From NCBI RefSeq assembly GCF_000156375.1, contig NZ_DS996359.1:608780-672779 (forward strand): DNA of 64,000 nt. The letters are read 5' to 3'. The first letter of the stretch is position 1, and the number at the start of each line of letters is the position of its first letter. Origin of the DNA: Desulfovibrio piger ATCC 29098 (lineage in GTDB: Bacteria > Desulfobacterota > Desulfovibrionia > Desulfovibrionales > Desulfovibrionaceae). Below are positions 7,781 to 16,230 of this stretch, piece by piece. Under the pieces are notes generated by a model. It was not told the origin of the DNA, made no database searches, and saw only the letters and a list, made by a program, of their open reading frames with translations. The translations under genes and the position numbers were made by a program.

Positions 7781-9403
7781 GTGCTGTTCTCCACCTCTTC
7801 CTCTCCCGCCTTCTCCTGGCACCTCCAGACGGACACGCTCCTTTTTTGCACGTCGGCCCTCGCCATGTTGGGGATGCGGGAGGACACAGCCCCGGCGACG
7901 ATGGAAGCCCTGCTGGAGCATGTGCCGCCCTCGCAACGCCGTTTCCTGCGACAGCAGCGGGCTGTCCTGCGCTCCGGCGGAAGGCTGCCCGGAGCGGCCT
8001 GCGCCTATGTCTGCAACGGGAGGGACGTCAATGAGCATATGCATGTCCTCCGGCGCGATGACGACGACAGGCCGCAGATTATCCTTGCCTGCCTGGAGTT
8101 GCTGGATCCTCCGGCATCGTTGCCGGAAGACGTTGAGGATGGCTACTGGAGCTATACGCGGGGCCAGGCCATGCCCTTCCTGGACATGCGCTGCATGCTG
8201 TTGCTGGGGCTGGGCGAGGCGCCCGGTACGCTGGACAGGGAGGGGCTGCGCCGTCTGCATGGCCGCTACCGGGTGGCCGGGCTGCTCTCCCGACTGCGGC
8301 GCTGGCTGGACGCCCGCGACGGCGCGGAGCGCCTGCGTCTGGTGCTGATGCCGCGCAGGCCCCAGGGGACGCCCCTGCTGTTCACGGCTTCCGTCCTGGT
8401 CCGTGACGACAGGGGACGTGCCTGCGCGGCGGCGGGGACCCTGGCGCCGCTGCTGGAGCACAAGGCGGCCTCCGTAGGCGGGATACGGCGCCTGCTCCTG
8501 GCCATGACCGGTTGCCGCGACGGTCTTTGGGACTGGGACGTCTGGAGCGGCCAGGTCTACTACAGCCAGAGCTACCTGGCCATGCTGGGACACACAGCGG
8601 AGACCTTCCCGGCGGAGCTGGGGTCGTGGATCCGGGCCATACATCCCGACGACCATGAAAAAGCCGTGGCCTTGCCAATGAAGGTGGCGGCATCGCCGGA
8701 TGCGGGGGATGCTTTTGTTTGCACCTACCGGATGCGTCATGCCGACGGTTCCTGGCTGTGGATACTGGGACGCGGCTGCGTGTCCGGCAGGGACAGCGCG
8801 GGGCGGGCCCTGCGGGTGGTGGGCATGCATACGGACGTCACGGCGTTGCAGGAGGAACGCGATGCCCTTGAAGGGAAGGTGCAGACGGATCCTCTGACAG
8901 GCGTATCCAGCCGCTACCATCTGGAACGGGTGTTGCAGCACGCAGACGGGCAAGGCCGGCCCCTGTATGCGGTCATGGCCGATGTGGACGGCCTGAAGCT
9001 GGTCAACGACCACTTGGGCCATGAGGCCGGCGATACGTTGCTCTGTCGTGCCGCCCATCTGCTCCAGGCGCATATCAGGAAAGAGGACTGCCTTGCCCGC
9101 ATCGGGGGGGACGAATTCGTCATCCTGTTCTTCTGTCCGGGAGCGGTGGTGCGCAAGCGGCTGGCGGCCATCCGGCAGGCCCTTTTGCACAGGCGGCAGG
9201 ACAGTGGCCTGCCTGTGGAGCTTTCTTTCGGCGTCGCCGGATCGGACAAGGGTGGCATGGATGCCGAGGAACTGTTGCGCCGGGCCGATGTTGCCATGCT
9301 GCGGGCAAAGAAGCGCCGCCGCGCCGCATCCCATGCCCGCATCCGCGCATGGCTGGAGCGGCATACGGGGCGGGAAGTGGCGTCCGGTGATCCCCGGCTT
9401 TAG
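7781..9403 (+). CDS. PAS-GGDEF diguanylate cyclase
   Basis: A 540-residue soluble sensor enzyme that makes cyclic di-GMP from two GTP. The N-terminal part (1 to about 235) matches no domain I recognise but has PAS-like length. Residues about 245-355 form a PAS fold (GLWDWDVWSGQVYYS; HPDDHEKA; WLWILGRG). The GGDEF domain follows, with the intact active-site motif GGDEF at 442-446. The inhibitory site RxxD (RKED, 433-436) lies exactly five residues before it, so product inhibition is expected. No EAL or HD-GYP domain is present. The start is GTG at 7781, chosen for AGGAGG four bases upstream. The TolC-type gene begins 58 bases after the stop, so co-transcription is plausible. Confidence 0.92.
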   Translation: MLFSTSSSPAFSWHLQTDTLLFCTSALAMLGMREDTAPATMEALLEHVPPSQRRFLRQQRAVLRSGGRLPGAACAYVCNGRDVNEHMHVLRRDDDDRPQIILACLELLDPPASLPEDVEDGYWSYTRGQAMPFLDMRCMLLLGLGEAPGTLDREGLRRLHGRYRVAGLLSRLRRWLDARDGAERLRLVLMPRRPQGTPLLFTASVLVRDDRGRACAAAGTLAPLLEHKAASVGGIRRLLLAMTGCRDGLWDWDVWSGQVYYSQSYLAMLGHTAETFPAELGSWIRAIHPDDHEKAVALPMKVAASPDAGDAFVCTYRMRHADGSWLWILGRGCVSGRDSAGRALRVVGMHTDVTALQEERDALEGKVQTDPLTGVSSRYHLERVLQHADGQGRPLYAVMADVDGLKLVNDHLGHEAGDTLLCRAAHLLQAHIRKEDCLARIGGDEFVILFFCPGAVVRKRLAAIRQALLHRRQDSGLPVELSFGVAGSDKGGMDAEELLRRADVAMLRAKKRRRAASHARIRAWLERHTGREVASGDPRL

Positions 9404-9461
9404 AAGAGGGCGCATGGGCGCCCTGCGATCTCTGTCATGGTGCAGAACGTAAGGAGGAGTT

Positions 9462-10877
9462 ATGGACGATCTGAAAAAATGGATGCCGGCAGCTTTGGCT
9501 GTGGCCTGTTTGCTGGTCTGGAGCGCCGGGAGTGCCTGGGCAAAGGACGATGTCCGGCCGGGGAGCACGCGGGCGCACATCACGGTGAACGATACCGTCC
9601 ACGGTGTCTTGAGCAGCCACCGCAGCCTGATGAGCATCAAGGAGAACCGTTCCGCCCTGGAACATGAGGTCAGCAAGGCACAGGCGGGTTTCGGGCCCCG
9701 TGTGGACGTCAGCGGCTCCATCGGGGTCGGTGTCCTGAGCGATACCACCTCCCGCGGGCTCGATGTCGATGACCAGTGGCTGAGCGTGGGCAGCGTGTCC
9801 GCCAAACTGGTCCAGCCCATCTGGGACGGCTTCGCTACCCGCAGCCGGGTACGCACGGCCCAGGCCACCCTGGATTCGGTCAAGGCCCGGGTCTTCGATA
9901 CGGCCACGTCCCTTTCCCTGGACGGCATCATCGCCCATATCGACCTGTTGCGGCGCATCAAGCTGCTGGAGCTGGCCCGTACCAATGTGGCCCGTCATGA
10001 AGCCATCCTGGGCCAGGCCCGCGACCGGGCCAGCATGGGGGCCGACACCCAGGCCGACGTGACCCAGGCAGAGTCCCGTCTGCAACGCGCCCGCTCTTCC
10101 CTGGCCGAGGCCGAGGACGCCCTGCGCGTGGCCTATGCCACCTATTCCCGCCTTACGGGCATCTATACGGTGGGGCAGCTGGATGCCGTCCCCATGCCGC
10201 CGGACATGCCCGATACGGTGGCGGCCTTCATCGAGACGGCCGAAAAGCATAACCCCAAGCTGGCGGCCTTCCTGCAGGACATCCGCGCTGCCAAGGGGCA
10301 GAAGGAGCTGGCCGAGGCCAACATGTACCCGACGTTCCAGCTGGAGGCCGGGCCGGAGTACAGCGACCGCGGTGGCGACCGTGACCGCTGGGTCTACAGC
10401 TTCGACGTGCTGGCCACGGTGCGCTGGAACGTGTTCAACAGCGGCGCCGACGTGGAAGGCATCCGGGCCGCTTCGGCACGGGAACGCGAAGCGCGGCAGA
10501 ACCTGTACGACTATATGGATACCCTGCGCCTGGACATGGAATCCACCTGGAGCAACTACCAGGCCGCGAAGGAGCAATACAAGCACTACTCCGATGCCGT
10601 GGTGAACAATACCTATACCCGGCAGGCCTATCATGACCAGTTCCTGCTGGGGAACCGCAGCCTGCTGGACGTGCTGGACTCCGAGAACGAACTTTACAAT
10701 TCCGCGTCTCAGGCCGAGACGGCACGGGGCAATATCCTGGTGGGGGCCTATCGTCTGTGTGCCCTGTCCGGCGACCTGTTGCCGCGCATGAGCGTCCCGG
10801 AAGAACTGGTGACTGGCGGCCCCGGAGAAGCCAAGCCCGTCAAGGGGGAGGATTTCGATCTGGGCTGGTTCCGCTAG
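9462..10877 (+). CDS. TolC-family outer-membrane efflux/secretion channel
   Basis: A 471-residue protein with a cleavable signal peptide (ending near SAWA, residue 27) and two outer-membrane-efflux-protein repeats. The first is about residues 45-255 and includes long helical coiled-coil segments; the second is about 270-460 (VRWNVFNSGADVEG, GNRSLLDVLDSENELY). This is the type I secretion TolC-like pattern. It forms the trimeric outer-membrane tunnel that works with an inner-membrane ABC or RND partner, and no such partner is adjacent. Upstream is a cyclic di-GMP synthase, which recalls adhesin export under c-di-GMP control, but no adhesin is in the window. The start has AAGGAGGAG four bases upstream. 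Confidence 0.9.
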   Translation: MDDLKKWMPAALAVACLLVWSAGSAWAKDDVRPGSTRAHITVNDTVHGVLSSHRSLMSIKENRSALEHEVSKAQAGFGPRVDVSGSIGVGVLSDTTSRGLDVDDQWLSVGSVSAKLVQPIWDGFATRSRVRTAQATLDSVKARVFDTATSLSLDGIIAHIDLLRRIKLLELARTNVARHEAILGQARDRASMGADTQADVTQAESRLQRARSSLAEAEDALRVAYATYSRLTGIYTVGQLDAVPMPPDMPDTVAAFIETAEKHNPKLAAFLQDIRAAKGQKELAEANMYPTFQLEAGPEYSDRGGDRDRWVYSFDVLATVRWNVFNSGADVEGIRAASAREREARQNLYDYMDTLRLDMESTWSNYQAAKEQYKHYSDAVVNNTYTRQAYHDQFLLGNRSLLDVLDSENELYNSASQAETARGNILVGAYRLCALSGDLLPRMSVPEELVTGGPGEAKPVKGEDFDLGWFR

Positions 10878-11145
10878 TCCCAAGGCCCGGCCGTCCGGCG
10901 GCCCGCATCTCTCCCCCCCCTGCGGGCATACGGCGGCCCGTGCCGCACCCTGACCGGCGTCCGTACCTGCGGGCGCCGGTCGTCTTGTTCCCGGGCATGG
11001 GCCCGCCACCGGAGCCGCCGGTCAGGGAAGACCGTGCCGCAGCGTTCATGGAACGTCCGTCAGGAGACGGGGCTTGCCCGCTGGTACAGGATCGCCGGCC
11101 TCCAGCGGCCCTTTCCTCTTGCCACGGCGGAAGGAGGGGAAGGCG

Positions 11146-11190
11146 GGGCAGGAAGATGGGCCGGCCGGATGGCGGCCCATCTTCCTGCCC
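11146..11190. repeat. 17-bp inverted repeat between convergent genes
   Basis: GGGCAGGAAGATGGGCC (11146-11162) pairs perfectly with 11174-11190 over an 11-base loop. It lies in the 536-base gap between the TolC-type gene and the convergent cooF. No T-run follows on either strand. A role in ending transcription from one or both sides is possible. The rest of the gap holds no gene that I can support. Confidence 0.5.
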
Positions 11191-11330
11191 ATCGTGACGA
11201 AGGCCCGGAGCGTCGCGTGCGCAGACAACAGCGGATGAAGCCGGTGCGTGACGGCGTCGCGTCCTGCGCAGGCCCTGCGGACAGCATCCGCCGCACGACG
11301 CAGCGGGTATCGGGAACAGGGAGAGGCGAG

Positions 11331-11371
11331 GGGGGAGAGGAGGAGCTTTTTCAAAGCTCCTCCTCTCCCCC
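11331..11371. terminator. 19-bp perfect palindromic hairpin 3' of cooF
   Basis: A G/A-rich arm ending in GGAGCTTT (11331-11349) pairs perfectly with 11353-11371 across the three-base loop TTC. It lies 43 bases after the cooF stop and may serve both converging units. It belongs to the same style of element as those near 1, 24096, 24555, 34591, 35129 and 63886, here with a different core. Confidence 0.6.
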
Positions 11372-11413
11372 CATCGAAATGCGGCTGCAACGCCGCCTGG
11401 TGGCCCGTGCGCG

Positions 11414-11962
11414 CTATTCGGCGGCGGGCTTTTTCTTTTCGGGCTTGGGCGCTTCGATGATGGTGCCGTCGGGCTCCACCATGGAAAGGGCGTGCACGGG
11501 GCAGGCCTCCATGCAGGCGGTGATCTTTTTGCCGTTCTCTTCGCGCCATGCCTTGCACATGTCGCAGCGCACGGCCACTTCACGGCGGCTGCGCTGGGCC
11601 ATGGTCTCGCCGCCTTCTTCGGGCATGCCGATGGTATCCAGCGAGATGGTGCCGTAGGGGCAGACGGCGATGCACATCTTGCAGGCCACGCACAGCTGCA
11701 CGCGCATGGTGATGCGGCCGTCCTCTTCCTGCTGCAGGGCGCCGGTGGGGCAGATGTTGCAGCAGGGGGCGGGGCTGCACTGGTGGCAGCGCACGGTGGT
11801 CTTGAAGCCTTCGGCCTTGACCACCTGCACGCGCGAGACCAGCACGTCGCGGTGCTTCATGGCTTCCTTGAAGGTCATCCCGTGGTGCGCGGCGATACAG
11901 GCCACTTCGCAGCGGCGGCAGGCGCGGCATTTGTCGGGTATTACCTGAATATGCTCAATCAT
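11414..11962 (-). CDS. cooF: CooF-type polyferredoxin electron-transfer subunit
   Basis: A 182-residue protein with sixteen ligand cysteines for four [4Fe-4S] clusters: C12/15/18/22, C59/62/67/71, C91/94/97/101 and C133/136/150/154. In Rhodospirillum rubrum, CooF passes electrons from carbon monoxide dehydrogenase to the Coo hydrogenase. Here it is the last gene of the hydrogenase operon, so it is the likely electron entry point. No CO dehydrogenase gene is in the window. The C-terminal tail is Lys/Pro-rich. Its ATG overlaps the end of hypA by eight bases. Confidence 0.88.
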   Translation of the reverse strand: MIEHIQVIPDKCRACRRCEVACIAAHHGMTFKEAMKHRDVLVSRVQVVKAEGFKTTVRCHQCSPAPCCNICPTGALQQEEDGRITMRVQLCVACKMCIAVCPYGTISLDTIGMPEEGGETMAQRSRREVAVRCDMCKAWREENGKKITACMEACPVHALSMVEPDGTIIEAPKPEKKKPAAE

Positions 11963-12335
11963 GGCTTTCCTCCGGCTCCACCTCCAGATTGGTCATCACA
12001 AGACCGTGTCCGCCGGTGAAGCGTATGGCGTCGCTGCCGCAGTGGGGGCAGGTAAAGTGCCTTCTGTGCAGCTCGAATGTATGTCCGCAATCCGTGCAGC
12101 GGCAGGGCAGGGGAGCGGTCTGCAGGATGAGCTCCGCGCCTTCGGCCATGCCGCCCTGGGCAAGGATCTCGAAGCAGCCTTTCAGGGTCTGCGGCTCCAC
12201 ACAGGAGATGAGGCCCAGCTCGCAGGTGATGCTGCGGATGCGCCGCACCCGCTGTTCCGGGTGGGCCGCATTGTGGTCTTCCACAGTTTTCAGGGCTATC
12301 TTGAGCAGCCCCTGGACAAGACTGGCTTCGTGCAT
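11955..12335 (-). CDS. hypA: Hydrogenase nickel-incorporation protein HypA
   Basis: A 126-residue maturation protein that delivers nickel to the [NiFe] active site with HypB. It starts MHEASL, in which His2 is the known nickel ligand. It carries a zinc ribbon with two Cys pairs (CTDC near residue 79 and CPHC near residue 95). It lies between cooH and cooF, 13 bases after cooH and overlapping cooF by eight, so it is a dedicated chaperone for this enzyme. Other hyp genes are not in the window. The ribosome-binding site is weak (GGAAAC). Confidence 0.94.
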   Translation of the reverse strand: MHEASLVQGLLKIALKTVEDHNAAHPEQRVRRIRSITCELGLISCVEPQTLKGCFEILAQGGMAEGAELILQTAPLPCRCTDCGHTFELHRRHFTCPHCGSDAIRFTGGHGLVMTNLEVEPEESHD

Positions 12336-12348
12336 CCTTGTTTCCGGC

Positions 12349-13437
12349 CTAGCGCTCCGTGCAGGAGACGCAGGGGTCGATGCTGTTGGTGATCAGGGCC
12401 ACGTCGGCCACGGCGCAGTCGCGCATCATGACGCCCAGGGCCTCCCAGTTCATGTACGAAGGCACGCGCCACTTGAGGCGGGCCGGGATGTCCGTGCCGT
12501 TGGTGCGGATGTAGTAGAAGACCTCGCCGCGGGGCGCTTCGCTGCGGGCACAGGCTTCGGCCGTGTGGATCTGGCGCATGGGCACGCAGTGGGGGCCTTC
12601 GGGCATGCGCTCGCAGCACTGGCGGATGAGCTTGAAGGATTCGAAGATCTCGTCCAGGCGCACCATGGTGCGGGAGTGGATGCAGCAGCCGTCATGGGTG
12701 ATGCTCTTGAACTCCAGGTCGGGATAGGCCGCATAGGGCGAATCCTTGCGCACGTCGATGGCGATGCCGGAACCGCGCGCCACGGGGCCCACCACGCCCA
12801 GACGCAGGGCGTCTTCCCTGGGCAGCAGGCCCAGGCCCTTGGTACGGCCCAGGACCATGGCATTGGTGGCATAGATCTCGCGGATCTCGTCCACGGCGGG
12901 CTCCACCTTGTCGACCATGCCCAGGATGTACGTGAGCATGTCCGGGGGCACGTCGCACTTGACGCCGCCGATGCAGTTGGAGGCCAGGTTCATGCGGTTG
13001 CCGTAGACGGTCTCCTTCACGTCCTGCATCATCTCGCGCACTTCCATGACGTGCATGAACAGCGACTTGAAGCCGATGATGTGGGCCTGGATGGCGGTGT
13101 TGAACAGGTGCGAGGCAACGCGCTTGATCTCTTCGGCCAGCACGCGCAGGTAGTGGGCGCGGACCGGGATCTCCATGCCCAGCACGTTTTCCACGGCCAT
13201 GCTGTAGGTGAAGCTGTGGCTGTTGGAGCACAGGGAGCAGACGCGCTCGGTAAGGGTGACGTTCTTGATGAGGTTGCGCTGGGTGGCCAGGGCTTCCATG
13301 CCGCGGTGCACGTGACCGGAGGTCAGCTCCACCTTGCGGATGGTCTCGCCTTCCACGGTGAGGTTGAAGTAGACGGGCTCTTCAAGCGCCACATGCACGG
13401 GGCCCAGCGGCATGTTGAAAGTGGTGAGCTTGCTCAT
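12349..13437 (-). CDS. cooH: Coo hydrogenase large [NiFe] subunit
   Basis: A 362-residue catalytic subunit of a group 4 energy-converting hydrogenase, related to NuoD. Nickel-iron ligands are present at both ends: C67 and C70 (ERVCSLCSNSH) and C356 and C359 (DPCVSC). The protein ends three residues after the last cysteine, so there is no C-terminal peptide for a maturation protease to remove. It reduces protons with electrons from the CooL/CooX/CooF cluster chain, coupled to ion pumping by CooM and CooK. The ATG overlaps the cooU stop (ATGA). Confidence 0.95.
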   Translation of the reverse strand: MSKLTTFNMPLGPVHVALEEPVYFNLTVEGETIRKVELTSGHVHRGMEALATQRNLIKNVTLTERVCSLCSNSHSFTYSMAVENVLGMEIPVRAHYLRVLAEEIKRVASHLFNTAIQAHIIGFKSLFMHVMEVREMMQDVKETVYGNRMNLASNCIGGVKCDVPPDMLTYILGMVDKVEPAVDEIREIYATNAMVLGRTKGLGLLPREDALRLGVVGPVARGSGIAIDVRKDSPYAAYPDLEFKSITHDGCCIHSRTMVRLDEIFESFKLIRQCCERMPEGPHCVPMRQIHTAEACARSEAPRGEVFYYIRTNGTDIPARLKWRVPSYMNWEALGVMMRDCAVADVALITNSIDPCVSCTER

Positions 13438-13973
13438 GCGCGTTCCCCTTCCTTTTCTTTCAGAATGCGTTCCCAGAGGTCCGTGGTGCAGGCCCCGTTC
13501 ATCATGATGGACAGCGGCACGGCCTCGTTGAGGATGCCGGCGTCCAGTTCCTCGTCAAGGAAGAGGCGGCGCGGGTTGGGCTGGTTGGCCACACGGATGC
13601 CGTACAGTTCCATCATCTCGCGCTCATGCCAGTCGGCATTGGCGAACAGGGGGGTGATGGAAGGCACGGTGTTGTGTTCGGCGGTCAGGGTGACGGTGAT
13701 GTTGTAGACCACGCCCTGCAGCTCGAAGTGGTAGCACAGTTCCTGCTGCTGTTCTCCCAGCTGCTTCAGGTTGTAGGCCGTGATCATGCACAGACGGGCA
13801 TGGGCGCCCTGCAGGGCGGTGGCGGCCTGGCTCATGAAACGGGGATGGTCCAGGCGGAACCAGTGGTAGGCGTTGCCGTAGGCGTCGGTGCTGTGATGTA
13901 TGGCTTTGTCGCGGGTGCAGAGGGCTCCCAGAGCCTCTATGAGCGCGGCGTTGCCTTGCAGAATCTCTTGCAT
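13434..13973 (-). CDS. cooU: Coo hydrogenase NuoC-like subunit
   Basis: A 179-residue subunit of the 30-kDa complex I (NuoC) family. The family signature is the segment WHEREMMELYGI followed by NPRRLFLDEE, near residues 115-145. It bridges the large subunit and the cluster-carrying arm. The ATG at 13973 has GAGG eight bases upstream; a TTG two codons earlier is in frame but would lie too close to that site. Stop and cooH start overlap. Confidence 0.92.
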   Translation of the reverse strand: MQEILQGNAALIEALGALCTRDKAIHHSTDAYGNAYHWFRLDHPRFMSQAATALQGAHARLCMITAYNLKQLGEQQQELCYHFELQGVVYNITVTLTAEHNTVPSITPLFANADWHEREMMELYGIRVANQPNPRRLFLDEELDAGILNEAVPLSIMMNGACTTDLWERILKEKEGERA

Positions 13974-13994
13974 GTTCAATCCTCGTAAAAACGG

Positions 13995-14576
13995 CTAATC
14001 CGTGGTGGGCGCGGCAGAAGCGGGGGTCTGGGCGGGCTCCATGGCCTTGTGGGGCTCGGGCAGATGACAAAGGCTGCGCTTGGCGTCCTCGATCTGGCGG
14101 CACTTGGGGCACAGGTGACGGATCTGGTCGGGGTCGATCTCGCTGTTCTGGGCGTAGAGTTTTTCCGCCAGTTTGAGCGGCAGGGGCCGCATGAGGGTGC
14201 CGCAGTGCGAGCAGGGTTCGTAATTGATGGTCTGCTGCTCCACACGACCGAACTTTTCGGACTCCAGGTGGGCCGAATGCCAGTCATTGGTGATGCTCAT
14301 GGCACCGGTGGGGCAGTACTGGCGGCAGGAGGCGCACAGACAGCAGGAGTCCTGCCAGACCGTGATGGTGTAGCCGCTGTTGTCCGGTTTCTGGCGGATG
14401 TTGATGGCCCCGGCGGCACAGACATGACGGCACACGCCGCAGCCCATGCACAGGTTGGGGTCGATCTTCACCCGGCCCCGCAAGCGCTCGGGCGTGAATG
14501 TTTCACCCAGCGGGAACGGGTCCGTGCTGGGGCCTTGCAGCAGATTGCGGAACAGAATTTTCAGAAAACCCGCCAT
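13995..14576 (-). CDS. cooX: Coo hydrogenase ferredoxin-like subunit
   Basis: A 193-residue subunit with two [4Fe-4S] motifs: C43/46/49/53 and C78/81/84/88. This is the NuoI/EchF type and links the soluble electron donor to the small subunit. Beyond the usual core there are two more Cys pairs, C122-x2-C125 (PCSHCG) and C156-x2-C159 (LCPKC), resembling a zinc ribbon as in some hydrogenase ferredoxin subunits. The C-terminal tail is Ala/Pro-rich. The ATG has GGAGG seven bases upstream, lying across the stop of the preceding 70-residue gene, with only two bases between the genes. Confidence 0.9.
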   Translation of the reverse strand: MAGFLKILFRNLLQGPSTDPFPLGETFTPERLRGRVKIDPNLCMGCGVCRHVCAAGAINIRQKPDNSGYTITVWQDSCCLCASCRQYCPTGAMSITNDWHSAHLESEKFGRVEQQTINYEPCSHCGTLMRPLPLKLAEKLYAQNSEIDPDQIRHLCPKCRQIEDAKRSLCHLPEPHKAMEPAQTPASAAPTTD

Positions 14577-14578
14577 AA

Positions 14579-14791
14579 TTATTCCTCCGGGCCCGGGCGC
14601 GGGCCTTTGGGCGTACGGGGAATCAGACCGCAGACGTGGTGGCATATGCCGCAGCGCCGGCAGGGCTGATCCCCGGAAGTTGTCTCGGCAGCGGGGGAGG
14701 CACTGTCAAGAGGTGCGGTACCGTCAGCGGGAGCGGCGTCACGCAGCCCCAGCCAGACGGCCAGCCGATGCAAAGGCTTCCCCCTGTCCAT
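14579..14791 (-). CDS. Small single-Cys4-motif protein inside the coo operon
   Basis: A 70-residue reading frame that fills the gap between cooL and cooX exactly. Its ATG follows the cooL stop directly (TAAATG) with GAGG just upstream, and its stop is two bases before the cooX ATG. It carries one ferredoxin-type motif, C44-x2-C47-x2-C50-x3-C54 (CRRCGICHHVC), but glycine replaces the proline that normally follows. The N terminus is basic with a short amphipathic stretch; the rest is Ala/Pro-rich. I do not recall a counterpart in the R. rubrum coo operon. It may be an extra cluster carrier or assembly factor. The tight packing and Cys motif argue that it is real; the function is unknown. Confidence 0.72.
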   Translation of the reverse strand: MDRGKPLHRLAVWLGLRDAAPADGTAPLDSASPAAETTSGDQPCRRCGICHHVCGLIPRTPKGPRPGPEE

Positions 14792-15241
14792 TTATTCCTC
14801 GATGCCCAGCTTTTTGAGCCACATCTTGCGTGCCAGCACCACGCCTTCCAGGATGGCCTGGGGGCGGGGCGGACAGCCGGGCACGTTCACATCCACGGGG
14901 ATGTAGCGCGAGATGGGGCCCTCGATGGAGTAGCCTTCGCGGAACACGCCGCCGGAGATGGGGCAGATGCCCACGGCCACGGTGATTTTGGGCTCGGGGA
15001 TCTCGTTCCAGACCGCGAGCACGCGGTCGCGCACACGGGTGGTCAGCGGGCCGGTGATGAGCACGATGTCGGCATGGCGGGGGCTGCCGCAGTACCGGCA
15101 CCCCAGGCGTTCCACGTCGTAGCGGGGGATGCAGGCCGTGGTGGCCAGTTCCACGTCACAGCCGTTGCAGGAGCCCGCGTTGATGCGGAAGAGCCACGGC
15201 GAGCGTACCGACAGTTTCTTGAGCATGTTGTCCAGACTCAT
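14792..15241 (-). CDS. cooL: Coo hydrogenase small subunit (NuoB-like)
   Basis: A 149-residue small subunit that holds the proximal [4Fe-4S] cluster next to the NiFe site. Cluster ligands are C25 and C28 (GSCNGCDVE), C93 (GICPISGG) and C123 (PGCPP), the complex I N2-type arrangement. The frame stays open upstream, but the ATG at 15241 has a perfect AAGGAGG about seven bases before it, spanning the cooK stop. It lies between the NuoH-like cooK and the small Cys4 protein. Confidence 0.95.
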   Translation of the reverse strand: MSLDNMLKKLSVRSPWLFRINAGSCNGCDVELATTACIPRYDVERLGCRYCGSPRHADIVLITGPLTTRVRDRVLAVWNEIPEPKITVAVGICPISGGVFREGYSIEGPISRYIPVDVNVPGCPPRPQAILEGVVLARKMWLKKLGIEE

Positions 15242-15252
15242 GCCCGACCTCC

Positions 15253-16215
15253 TTACAGCGCCCACACCAGCACCAGGCTCACCAGAGCCAGGACGGTGGG
15301 GACCTTCACATAAAAGCGGAACGCCTGGTCGATGCGGAAACGCCCGGTGGCGGACTTGACCAGGGTCAGGGACAGCAGCATCAGCACCAGACACTTGAAG
15401 ACGAACCAGATCAGGTTGACGATCCAGAAGTCGGAGATGGTGCCGGGGAAGAACAGGGCCACGCCCAGGCCCAGGACCACGAAGGTCTTGAGGGCGGAGC
15501 CGATCTGGAACAGGGCCAGCAGGGGGCCGCCGTATTCCAGCAGGGGACCTTCCAGCACTTCGGTCTCGGCTTCGGGGATGTCGAAGGGCGGCACGCCCAT
15601 GGTGCCGGGCAGGAAGATCAGGTAGGCCAGCAGGGCCGGGATCATGACCGGGTTGAGGCCCAGGGAACCGGCGTTCTGCTGCCAGTCCACGATGGCCAGC
15701 AGCGAGAACTCGGCACCGGTACCGGTGGCCTTGCCCACCAGCATGGCCACGGCCAGCAGGATCATGAGCAGGGGGGTCTCGTAGGCCAGCATCATGAGCA
15801 TCTCACGCGAGAAGCCCATGGCGCCGAAGGGCGAGCTGGAGGCCGAGCCGCCCAGCATGATGGCGATGGCCGGGATGGGCAGCAGGTAGAAGAGCACCAG
15901 CAGGTCGCCCATGTTGTACAGGCCGCTGAACACGCCGGGCACGGGGATGAAGGCCGCACAGACGGCCATGCCCGCAAAGCCCACCACGGGCGCGGCCAGG
16001 AAGACGCTGCGCACGGCCGTTTTGGGGATCAGGGTCTCCTTGGTCAGCAGTTTGGCGATATCCAGCAGGGGCTGGATCAGCGGCGGGCCCACGCGGCGCT
16101 GCAGGCGGGCCTCGACGCGACGGTCAAGGCCTTTGAACAACAGCCCCACAGCCAGCGCGAACAGGCCGCCGGGGAAAATGCACATGTGCAGCACACCAAG
16201 AATGATGTCGGTCAT
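15253..16215 (-). CDS. cooK: Coo hydrogenase membrane subunit (NuoH-like)
   Basis: A 320-residue integral membrane subunit with eight predicted helices, homologous to NuoH of complex I. It anchors the hydrogenase arm and takes part in ion translocation. The NuoH signature lies just after the first helix: RRVGPP..QPLLDIAKLLTKE near residues 40-62. The second signature, PFDIPEAETE, lies near residue 205. The ATG has AAGGAG with normal spacing; cooM ends 15 bases upstream. Confidence 0.94.
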   Translation of the reverse strand: MTDIILGVLHMCIFPGGLFALAVGLLFKGLDRRVEARLQRRVGPPLIQPLLDIAKLLTKETLIPKTAVRSVFLAAPVVGFAGMAVCAAFIPVPGVFSGLYNMGDLLVLFYLLPIPAIAIMLGGSASSSPFGAMGFSREMLMMLAYETPLLMILLAVAMLVGKATGTGAEFSLLAIVDWQQNAGSLGLNPVMIPALLAYLIFLPGTMGVPPFDIPEAETEVLEGPLLEYGGPLLALFQIGSALKTFVVLGLGVALFFPGTISDFWIVNLIWFVFKCLVLMLLSLTLVKSATGRFRIDQAFRFYVKVPTVLALVSLVLVWAL

Positions 16216-16230
16216 CTCGGTTTCTCCTTC

